NCBI GenBank assembly: GCA_949361645.1
Contig: OX442415.1
Coordinates: 29,244,562 to 29,308,561, forward strand
Direction of reading: 5' to 3'
Length of the DNA stretch: 64,000 bases
Source: Spongilla lacustris
Taxonomy: Eukaryota > Porifera > Demospongiae > Spongillida > Spongillidae
The stretch's first letter is position 1; each line of letters opens with the position of its first letter. A model generated the notes under the pieces. The model was not told the origin of the DNA, ran no database searches, and saw nothing but the letters and a program-made list of their open reading frames with translations. Positions 55,874 to 64,000 of the stretch are shown piece after piece. Position numbers and translations under genes: made by a program.

Positions 55874-57400
55874 GTGATTAAGGAGCAGCTCAAAGAAGGC
55901 ATCGTAGAAGTGGTTCAAGACCCATGGACTTCTGTTATGGAAAAGGTGCACTACATACGGGATGACAAGCAGACAACGAAGTTGAGGATTGTTTATGACG
56001 CCTCTGCTAAAGAAGACGGACCCTCCTTGAATGATTGTCTATATGCAGGGCCGCCGTTCGGACAGTTCATCTTCGACATTCTGGTGCAATTTCGACTGCA
56101 TCAAGTTGCCCTAGTTGCAGATATAGAGAAAACATTCCTGATGGTCTCTGTTGACAAGAAGGATATGGACGTCTTGAGATTTCTCTGGGTTGACAATGTC
56201 CATGCTGATCTACCCAACCTTCAGGTATTACGATTCACTAGAGTGGTTTTTGGGGTTGCCTCAAGTCCCTTCCTACTTAATGCTACACTGAGATATCACT
56301 TGGAGAAGTATAGGTCAGCTGATCAAGAAACAGTGGATAAACTTGAACGGGCACTCTATGTTGATGATGTAACGTATGGAGCTGACAGTGTGGAAGAAGC
56401 ATTTGTGTTGTACACAAAGTCCAAGCTATGGTTAAAGGAAGGTGGCTTCAATCTTAGAAAGTTTGTCACAAATTCGTCAATGCTGCAGAGGAAGATTGAT
56501 TTGCAAGAATCCTGTCCAGTTAACTGCACCGAGACCGTGTCTCCACATCAGAGCGCCTCAGAAGAGCTGTCGTTTGCCAAGGTTGCACTTGGTGGAGATG
56601 AGTCACATCTAAAAGGCCTTAAAGTTTTGGGGATCCAGTGGAGCCCTGCTGAGGATATGTTCATCTTTGACCTGAGTCATCTTTGCAAGCTGTCTATGGA
56701 GTTGGAGCCAACCAAACGAGGCATTGTTGGCATTGTGTCCAGGATTTATGATCCGGTTGGCATTGTGTTGCCTGTCACAATCCAGTTCAAGATGATGTTC
56801 CAAGAGCTGTGTACCAACCACCTAAACTGGGATGATCAGTTGTCAGATGAACTGCTTGTAAAGTGGAAGAAACTGTTGAGTGAAGTTGAACCTCTACGCT
56901 TTCCAAGGTGCTACTTTAGGAATTCTACGAGGACATCATCATCATACACCCTACATGGATTCGGTGATGCTTCACAACGAGCATATGCTGCTGTAGTGTA
57001 TCTTTTGATCGAAACCCCTGACGGTTGTTCAACACGGTTTGTGGGCTCAAAGACAAGGGTTGCTCCAGTCAAGGGACACAGCATTCCAAGGCTTGAATTG
57101 TTGGCTGCACTGTTGTTGGCCAGACTGATATCTTCATTGGAGTCGGCTTTGAAGCCTGAGATAGCTTTGATGCTGTCAATGTGCTACACTGACTCAAAGG
57201 TCGCTCTGTATTGGATTAAAGGTGAAAGTCAGGAATGGAGAAAATTTGTCCAGAACCAAGTCAACGAAATCCGAACCCTAGTACCAGCTCAGCGTTGGAA
57301 ACACTGTTCGGAACATGATAACCCAGCGGATCTGCCTTCCAGAGGTATCAGTCTACCGGAACTGTTGAACAAGTCAGTGCATGTGGTTCAGTGGACCTAG
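55874..57400 (+). pseudogene. BEL/Pao reverse transcriptase and RNase H
   Basis: 508 codons with RT boxes RIVYDASAKEDGPSLND, LVADIEKTFLMV and ALYVDDVTYG (YVDD active site at about 56360), then FVTNSSML and, after about 56940, the RNase H part GFGDASQRAYAAVVY and YTDSKVALYWIKG. Ends in TAG at 57398-57400. Confidence 0.82.
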
Positions 57401-57557
57401 TTGGCTGTCCAGTCCAGTCCAGGCTTCTAGTTGTGACGATGAGTTGATGCCGGACGAGTGCATATTGGAGATGAAGAAAAGTGCTCAACATGTGTTGTTG
57501 GTTGGTGGAGAGATTGGCACCGTTGTCCAGTGTCAATGATTTAGTTCGCTTGGAAGA

Positions 57558-58480
57558 TTGTTGAGAGTGACTGCTTACGTGCTTAAGTTCATCGCAGTTC
57601 TCAAGGTCAGAGGGTCAGTATCTGCAGGTTTATCATCGAAGGATGTCTCTGATGCTGAAGAATTCTGGATCAAGTCATCACAAGCTGTACTACTTCAAGA
57701 TGCAAAGTTTCAAGTGTGGAAGACTCAGTTTGGGTTGTACTGTGACAATGAGATTTCGCGATGTGGAGGCAGGTTGAGGAATGCCGACCTGGATGTATGG
57801 GCAAAGCACCCTATCCTTCTACCTTCTAGTCATCATTTCACCATGCTAGTGATACGGCAGAGCCATGAGAAGGTGCTACATGGAGGTGTAAAGGAGACCC
57901 TCACTGAACTTTGTAGTCGATTTTGGATTGTAAAGGGAAGAAGTGTTGTGAAGAAATTACTTCACAAATGCGTGGTCTGTAAGAAGATTGATGGAAAGCC
58001 TTATGCATCATCACTACCACCCCCTCTGCTGGAGTTTCGGGTTACTCAGTCACCACCATTTGCGTTCACAGGTTTGGATTATGCAGGATCTCTGTACCTA
58101 AAGGGTACAGAAGACAAAGTGTGGATCTGTCTGTTTACCTGTTGTGCCACCCGAGCGCTGCACTTGGACCTGGTTGTGGATATGACCACTGAAGCATTCA
58201 TTCGATGCTTCAAGCGGTTTGTGGCCAGGAGGGGAATCCCTCAAGTGATTATCTCTGACAACAGCAAAACGTTCAAGTCTGCTGACAAGGTCATTGCTGA
58301 GATTCTGAACCGTCCAGAAATTGAAGAGTTTATTGCTGGTGTACGTATTAAGTGGAACTTCAATCTAGAGAAAGCGCCATGGTGGGGAGGATTTTTCGAA
58401 AGACTGGTGAAGTCAACCAAGCGTTGCTTGAAGAAAATCATTGGAACCACAAGGCTCTCTTATGAGGAACTTCAGACATC
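57558..58480 (+). pseudogene. BEL/Pao integrase, C-terminally truncated
   Basis: Contains the His/Cys region (HEKVLHGGVKETL to CVVCKK), FTGLDYAGSLYLKG with the first catalytic Asp, ISDNSKTFKSADKV with the second, and PWWGGFFERLVKSTKR with the Glu region. Stops matching after LSYEELQT; the last codons of the open stretch derive from antisense gypsy sequence. Confidence 0.8.
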
Positions 58481-59173
58481 CTCTTCAGTAATGTCACCAG
58501 CCAAAATGCCAGTAGTAGCACACAACTTGTCACCCATCTGTACCTCCTGCCTAGACAATGCGTCAGCACAATTGTTAGTTGAACCTTTGCAGTACTTGAT
58601 GGTAAAATTAAACTCCTGAAGTGCAAGTGCCCAACGACACAACAACCCCTCCATCTTTTGAGCTGACAACCACAACAGAGGATTATGGTCAGTGTACAGT
58701 GTAAAATGCCTACCCAGGAGATAGTGTCGAAATTGTTTGGTGGCATACACAATTGCGAGACATTCACGCTGTATCACACTGTAGTTCTTTTCAGCTGGGG
58801 TTAATGTCCGACTTGCAAAAGCTACTGGATGACCTTCTTGCTCTAACACTGCACCTAGTCCATAACCACTAGCATCTGTTGTCAACTGAAATTCCTTGTC
58901 AAAGGATGGGCATATGAGCACAGGTGCCTTTGTAAGGAGTTCTTTCAGCTGTCTGAATGCCTTTTCACACTGATGTGTCCAATGAAATTCTGCATCCTTG
59001 TCCATCAGCCTCAACAATGGCTCTGCAATTGAAGAAAACCCGCGTATGTAACGGCGATAATAGGAAGCCAACCCATGAAACCATCGAACATCTGATGTGG
59101 TGGTTGGTTGAGGCCACTGTTGAATAATTTTGATTTTTTCCAAATCTGGTGACATTCCGTTTGCTGAAAACAC
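58472..59173 (-). pseudogene. Ty3/gypsy RT thumb and RNase H
   Basis: Contains HGLASYYRRYIRGFSSIAEP, TTDASGYGLGAVLEQ (RNase H first Asp), YSVIQRECLAIVYATKQFRH, YTDHNPLLWL and ADALSRQ. It ends at a TGA created at the junction with BEL/Pao sequence. Confidence 0.8.
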
Positions 59174-59215
59174 ATGGCCTAGGTAATATACCTCCTTGAC
59201 ACCAATTCGGCACTT

Positions 59216-59407
59216 CTAACCTCGTAAGGTAATCCCAGCCTCCTTTACCCTCTTCAAAACTGTACGCAAATCCTTTTTGTGACTTTCCACTGTAGAAGAG
59301 TATACAAGAATATCGTCAATGTAACCCATGGCACAATTCATACCCTCCAACAATTTATCCATCACACGCTGCATGGTACTCGGAGCCCCGTTTAAACCGA
59401 ATGGCAT
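59216..59407 (-). pseudogene. Ty3/gypsy reverse transcriptase, active-site part
   Basis: Begins at MPFGLNGAPSTMQRVMD just beyond the MITE and holds the YIDDILVYSS active-site box. A stop follows at 59216, after which the sequence resumes in another frame. Confidence 0.78.
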
Positions 59408-59415
59408 TCGATTAA

Positions 59416-60011
59416 CCCTTTGAACGCCAAGGGCATATTTATAACATGATATTCCTTGCTCATGACATTGTACTTAATGTGTCATGTGATTTATGATATT
59501 GAGTAATGTATTGATCATAAACCCTGTATAAGAGATACATGTGCACATACATGTATGTAACCTTATTATAAGTACAATTTTGGTAACTTCCCTTTTCTAA
59601 GTACTACTGATGCTTTTAAGTGCATCAGTAGTACTCCTACAGTAGGAATTTGTAACCCACTTAAATAAAGTGTAGCAGAGAGTTTCCAGATAATTACTAC
59701 TGATGTGCACTACAAATTCCTGTTATTTGTACGTGATACATTAGAGAAATCATTCGGAATTCTTGTGCACGTTTGTTGATGGTAGAGGGAAGTTACAAGC
59801 TTTGTGATTATGGGAAATTGCCCATTGTGCATTTTCCATCACGCTAGAGGGCCAATAGGGGAATTAGCATCCATGAGTCGGGCCTCAGGAACAAGCAGCC
59901 ATGCATCAAACTCCCCCTTAAAAGCTCTATGAAGGCCATCTGCTCCTACAGCTACTTCTGACGTTAAAGTGCATATACATGTATATAAATATGCCTTTGG
60001 CGTTCAAAGGG
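59416..60011. mobile_element. 596-bp piggyBac-like MITE with TTAA target sites
   Basis: Ends CCCTTTGAACGCCAAGGGCA at 59416 and the inverse at 60011, matching over 28 bases with one mismatch. TTAA directly flanks both sides (59412-59415 and 60012-60015). CCC termini and TTAA duplication are diagnostic of the piggyBac superfamily. No transposase frame. An internal perfect hairpin of 14-bp arms lies at 59600-59635. It is inserted in the RT of the gypsy element. Confidence 0.92.
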
Positions 60012-60043
60012 TTAAACTCAAACAGACCCATTCCAGGCCCGGG

Positions 60044-60610
60044 TTAAAATGCAGTTTTGTGGGCATCTTCTGGATCCATATCCACTTGCCAGAATGAAGA
60101 TTTGAAATCCAGTTTGGTGAAAATGGATGCGCCTGCCAAACGATCTTGAACTTCATCAGGCAATGGAAGAGAGTATGCTGTTGTTTCAGTCCTTTTGTTC
60201 AACTCTCTATAATCAACACATATCCTTAATTCGCCTGTCTTCTTCCTTACATGAACAGCAGGAGCTACCCAAGAACTAGTGCTTCGACTGATGATGCCCT
60301 GCTCAATCATGTCATCAAACTGCTTTTCAACTTCTACCCTGTAGTGTGCTGGAATCCTTCTAGGTGGCACACAAGCTGGATGACACCCACTTGTTGGAAT
60401 ACTATGTTGTATCAGTGACGTATTTCCTGGGCTGGTGGAAAAAAACACTTTTGTACTCAACAAGTACTTCCTGGAACTCTGATGATGCCATGGGAGGATC
60501 ATATGTTTAATATCCTCTTTCTTGAGCAGGGGAACTGCGCATTCGTCCTCCAGTTCTTCATGGATTGCTACATCTTTCAGCAGTTCGCCATTCTGTTTTG
60601 TGTACTTCAC
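60044..60610 (-). pseudogene. Ty3/gypsy reverse transcriptase, first part
   Basis: Contains the usual start of the RT domain (RRIPAHYRVEVEKQFDDMI, then VHVRKKTGELRICVDYRELN) and FTKLDFKSSFWQV with the first catalytic Asp. A TAA follows HKTAF at 60044, some 30 bases before the MITE insertion. Confidence 0.78.
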
Positions 60611-61166
60611 ATGCTGGACATGATAACCCTTGCCGCGAAATGCTTCGACTGGTCATCGGAACAGCTCCAATCTTTTCCTCTTTGACAAGGTGTTCGCTGA
60701 AGTCGACCACGATTTTGTGTTTCCCCAACAGGTCTGTACCCAATATCAATGGCGAAACCAAATGTTTAACCACGAGAAGCTTTTCCACTGTGACTAAATT
60801 GCCAATCTTGAGTTCAAATGAACTTCCACCCACGATACTAAGTCGCTCTGAGCCTGAAGCTGTTAACAGCACTGGAAATTCGTCCTTGTTTATTTGACTG
60901 TTAGCCGTTGGAACCATAGACGCGAGGTTGTCCCGCACTAACGATACTGAAGATCCCGAATCAACCAAAATTTCCGTATCCACACTGCCTAAAAATCCAC
61001 GTATTGTAGCAACTGAGTTACTGATATGCTGCTTATGTGTAACGGCTGAAAGTTCAATGGGCTGATCTTTTATTGTAGATTGGCGCCTGGTCGCTCTGCT
61101 CTCGCTCCAGGCGCCCTGCCTTTTCCCTGACGACAGTTTCTCTGCACATGTCCCATTAGACCACAA
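60558..61166 (-). pseudogene. Ty3/gypsy protease
   Basis: Contains EILVDSGSSVSLV (aspartic protease active site DSG) and LILGTDLLGKHKIVVD. It overlaps the RT frame at 60558-60610, where the frame changes. Confidence 0.75.
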
Positions 61167-61858
61167 TTAAAGCATCGTACTGGACGTTGGTTGCTTCGCT
61201 CAGACGTGTTGTCACGAAATTTGTTGTTTCCGTTTTGAACCCCACCCTCCAATACTTCAGTCAGTTTCTGGGTCAAATACTGAACTTGGTGTTCCAGTTT
61301 AGCGAGTTTGGATTCACTGCCTATTGCCATGACCGTCTCCTCCTGTGTAGCACTCCCCACCTGATCAATTATCAACTGCGCCCTTCTCAAGGCGTCAGCA
61401 GTTTTTATCTCTGGTAGAATGCGAAGTTGCCTTGCGCATTGTTCAGGAAGCCCTGCTATAAAATGATGTAAAAGAAGCTTTTCTTTTGAAGCGTCCTCCA
61501 ATTCAGGCATTGCTGCATTCAAAGTCTTTTCAGACTGGGCAAGAACATGCGAGGAGACTCTCCCGGAAGCAATTGCCTTTTTTTCAAATTGTTTGAGTAC
61601 CGAAAACTGTGATTTCGTCGGATGCATATGAAATGCCCTTTTCAAAGCATCTGTAACATTGAGATAATCCTTTCTTTCATTTTCTCTAATTTCAGTAAAG
61701 ACGGCTAATGCTTCGCCTTCCAGTAAGGTCGGTAACTTCACAACCCTGACATCATTTTTCCATCCATTAGCCTCCGCACATATGTCAAACCGCAAGAGCC
61801 ACTCATTCCAATCTCCTCCTGAAAACGCTTTTGGCAAACTAACATGTTTTTCAACCAT
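61070..61858 (-). pseudogene. Ty3/gypsy gag
   Basis: 262 codons from an ATG. Capsid-like part (FSGGDWNEWLLRFDICAEA, then FIAGLPEQCARQLRILPEI) followed by the CCHC knuckle CFNCGLMGHVQRNC and a basic Gly/Arg tail. The overlap with the next frame at 61070-61166 is in the -1 register, a common gag-pol arrangement. This part looks intact. Confidence 0.8.
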
Positions 61859-63700
61859 TCTCTGCTACCCATGTATCAGTCTACTGGCTAACTGGACATA
61901 AAAGCAACTTTCAAACTAACTACACAACTAACAACCTCAGTAGGAAGATGCGGAGGAATAGAAACAGTACATGTAGCAACAGCCATCGTAATAAAGCAGG
62001 TGGTTATCATTATAACATACGTTAAACGCAGTAATTAAAGTGGGGGGGGGGGGGGGGGGGGGAAAACTGCATAAGTGCCCGTTATTTCGTAAAAAGAAAG
62101 TGGGGATGGTGAGGGAGGGGGTACCCCTCGCACTCTTACATAAAGAGTCAAATTAGTACCACAAGCTTGAGGGGGGGGGGGGGGGGGCAAGAAAAACTGT
62201 ACGGACCCCATCGTCCAATATTGTAGAGTTTAAAGACGGGAGTTCGAATCTGCTTTCAAAATAAAAATCGGACTTAAAAGAAAAAAGATATAATGTTTTT
62301 TTTTAAAGGGGCGTAGGGGGTGGTACCCCCTGTTAAAATTACATTTTAAGAAAAATTCACGTGTTTTTTTATCTTTTTCTTTCGCTTCGAATTTACATGG
62401 GAGTTGCATGATTCTATTTCTCTCACCTAATGGACTTCAGTGAGATCCCACATACAATCGCTAGACACTTGTGAAACAGGCAGCGAACGATTTAACATTT
62501 AACCCTCTCGTCCTAATTTGGTTAGCTATGGATTGTGATAGGTGTGGCAAGCGCAAACGGAAGACCGCAGAGATGAACTTGCAGAAAATGCAGCAATCCC
62601 AGCCACCTGCAGAAAAGAGGCAGCGGCTCCTGTGCACGAGCGCTGCTAATACCCCGTTGAAGTTAGCCGCACATTCCTCAGCCGCACATTCCAAGTAATT
62701 ATCTTGCGATCGTGGCCGTACGGCTAATCGTAATCACTGACTTAAAATTATTCATTGAAGATACTATATTGTACTATATGCAAACTCGTTCAATTCTACG
62801 TGGAAAGAATAATCAGCTGCTTGACAGTTACACACTATTCCTTGAAACGGTGTATCAATCACTACAAAAATATTATATGTGTAATATTATTATACGTTGC
62901 ACAAGACCCACTTGAATAAGCAAGTTCGAGGTATGGCTTTAATTGGCACCTCCCCCCCCCCCCCCGGCCCTCTTTAGGACCATGACTTTGTCCCCTAATG
63001 GCTTGATATTTCATGATCATACGCAACACAAATACAACGACCCACTTGACAGGTTTTTAGTACTTAGTGGGGAACGATTATAATTCAAAACATTATCGCT
63101 GGATCAATGCAATGAACAACGTAGTTACAATGTAGTACAGTTATTGTGGCAGGGTATGGGTAAGTAAGTACATGTGAAATGGCTTCTGTTCGTGTTACAT
63201 TAAACTTTGTAGCAATAAGAGCTGTGACAATCTGGATTCACGTGGGGGGGGGGGGGGAGGGATAATACAGCATTCAGTAGCACTAATATACACACATAAA
63301 CTTGGCTCACTTCAGGCCAAACTATGAATCGATTAGTTTGTGATAATGTAAGTGATGCAGCTCCTCTGACATCGCTTTCCACCTCTGTTATGTACAGATT
63401 GATTTCTGACACCTGTGTTGTAAGGATGAATATTACATAGATAAACAAATAGGTGCTGTATATGTACATACCATGTCAAGGCATTTCTGCAGTGGCCAGT
63501 CCATGTCACTTTTGTTCAATTTTGCAATGGTTTGTGCATGTGCTTTAAAATTCAGATGTGCTTTGACCCATCATTATGTTTCTGATCCTTCCCTATAATA
63601 TACTTAGGTTGAAGTCATTTGAATACATGCATGAACCTAACCTCTAAGTCCTTCACAATGTTCCTTATGAAGGTTCTACTGAATGGACATTGCAGTTCAC
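61859..63700. other. Homopolymer-rich DNA, no gene recognised
   Basis: G or C runs at about 62041-62063, 62171-62187, 62951-62965 and 63244-63257. A small open frame from ATG at 62528 to 62698 (+) codes 56 residues (MDCDRCGKRKRKTAEMN and following), basic and Ala/Gln-rich, with no family I recognise. The expected gypsy 5' LTR is not identifiable. Confidence 0.4.
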
Positions 63701-63720
63701 TGTATTGAAGAATCATTAAA

Positions 63721-63987
63721 TCACACATACACAAAAAGCTCTCGTTTCATTCTGGGAAAGTACTTCATATAATGGTGTAGGCCCCACTTAAGAGCATACA
63801 TATCATCTACATCTGGTTGATTACAGTATGATGGAACTAGGAAGTTATCCACATCTTTGGTAGTATTGCAGCCTTTTCCACCATCACTATCAATGTCAGA
63901 ACTTATATTATCAGTTTCAACATTATCAACAGGATTGTCACTATTTTGGTCGTCACTCTGAACAGAAGGGCAGTCTGCTACATGCAT
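63721..63987 (-). CDS. Unidentified acidic reading frame at window edge
   Basis: 88 codons from an ATG at 63987, read on the - strand. The first half is acidic (SDDQNSDNPVDN, SSDIDSDGG); the second half is FLVPSYCNQPDVDDMYALKW and a basic, aromatic end (YFPRMKRELFVYV), then a stop. I do not recognise the family. The 5' part may continue beyond the window. It could be an exon of a host gene or a fragment of a transposon protein. Confidence 0.3.
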   Translation of the reverse strand: MHVADCPSVQSDDQNSDNPVDNVETDNISSDIDSDGGKGCNTTKDVDNFLVPSYCNQPDVDDMYALKWGLHHYMKYFPRMKRELFVYV

Positions 63988-64000
63988 ATATATGCAATAC

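Larger units (their letters stand above)
53664..58480 (+). mobile_element. BEL/Pao LTR retrotransposon, 3'-truncated and decayed
   Basis: Order gag, zinc knuckles, protease, RT, RNase H, integrase on the + strand. It is split into at least five open stretches by frameshifts and stops. It ends inside the integrase near 58480, where sequence of an oppositely oriented Ty3/gypsy element begins. No 3' LTR is present. Confidence 0.88.
58472..61858 (-). mobile_element. Ty3/gypsy retrotransposon, integrase and LTRs missing
   Basis: Read on the - strand: gag with zinc knuckle, protease, RT, RNase H, ending at the junction with BEL/Pao near 58480. Integrase and 3' LTR are absent; no 5' LTR is recognised to the right of gag. 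A 596-bp MITE splits the RT. Other frame breaks separate gag from protease and RT from RNase H. Confidence 0.87.

Noticed and set aside
58438..58767. 109-codon frame (-) near the retroelement junction
   Set aside because: Out-of-frame shadow of the gypsy RNase H region.
62235..62275. GGGAGTTCGAATCTGC resembling a tRNA T-arm
   Set aside because: No acceptor stem, D-arm or anticodon arm can be formed from the surrounding bases.

Overview
This 64-kb window looks like animal nuclear DNA. Coding regions are split by GT-AG introns with consistent phases. FN3, Death, ZU5 and Roc-type GTPase domains are shuffled together, and most of the rest is transposons, MITEs, satellites and long poly(C)/poly(G) runs. 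Roc/COR, ZU5 and Death families of this kind together with BEL/Pao and Ty3/gypsy elements suggest an early-branching marine invertebrate. A demosponge is my best guess, but the sequence alone does not prove it.

Region 1 (about 0.6-19.5 kb, + strand) is the main host locus. A Roc/COR-like GTPase exon (621-2749) and a 25-nt microexon are followed by three FN3 exons, a second Roc/COR-like exon (9545-11656, with a 2-nt deletion that breaks the frame), the same 25-nt microexon, a Death-domain exon, a ZU5 exon, two exons that may form a UPA-like region, two tandemly duplicated 27-residue linker exons and a terminal Death-domain exon with a stop at 19475. All proposed splice phases agree, so the exons can be read as one chain: FN3-FN3-FN3-Roc/COR-Death-ZU5-(UPA)-Death. 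This joins the Roc-COR-Death plan (as in DAPK1) with the ZU5-UPA-Death plan (as in UNC5 and PIDD) and would be expected to act in intracellular signalling or innate immunity (inference).

Region 2 (20-44 kb) is largely non-genic. It holds a frameshifted non-LTR retroelement with an RLE-like C terminus (about 20.0-23.9 kb, - strand), a 2-kb satellite of 19-bp units with 732-bp higher-order structure, a 400-bp foldback, a 1.53-kb DNA transposon with CACTG ends and a 3-bp target duplication, smaller foldback MITEs and many microsatellites.

Region 3 (44.8-48.9 kb) is a compact copy of pieces that lie between 19 and 37 kb: the terminal Death exon (here frameshifted), its 3' flank and a 2.8-kb segment. 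It acts as an empty-site reference for insertions in the other copy.

Region 4 (51.3-53 kb) is an exon of another Roco-type GTPase (G3, G4 and COR regions) with a probable small frame break near its 5' end.

Region 5 (53.6-61.9 kb) is a retroelement graveyard. A BEL/Pao element (+) lacks its 3' end and abuts a Ty3/gypsy element (-) that lacks its integrase. The gypsy RT is interrupted by a 596-bp piggyBac-like MITE with TTAA target sites. The last 2 kb hold homopolymer runs and one unidentified acidic reading frame.
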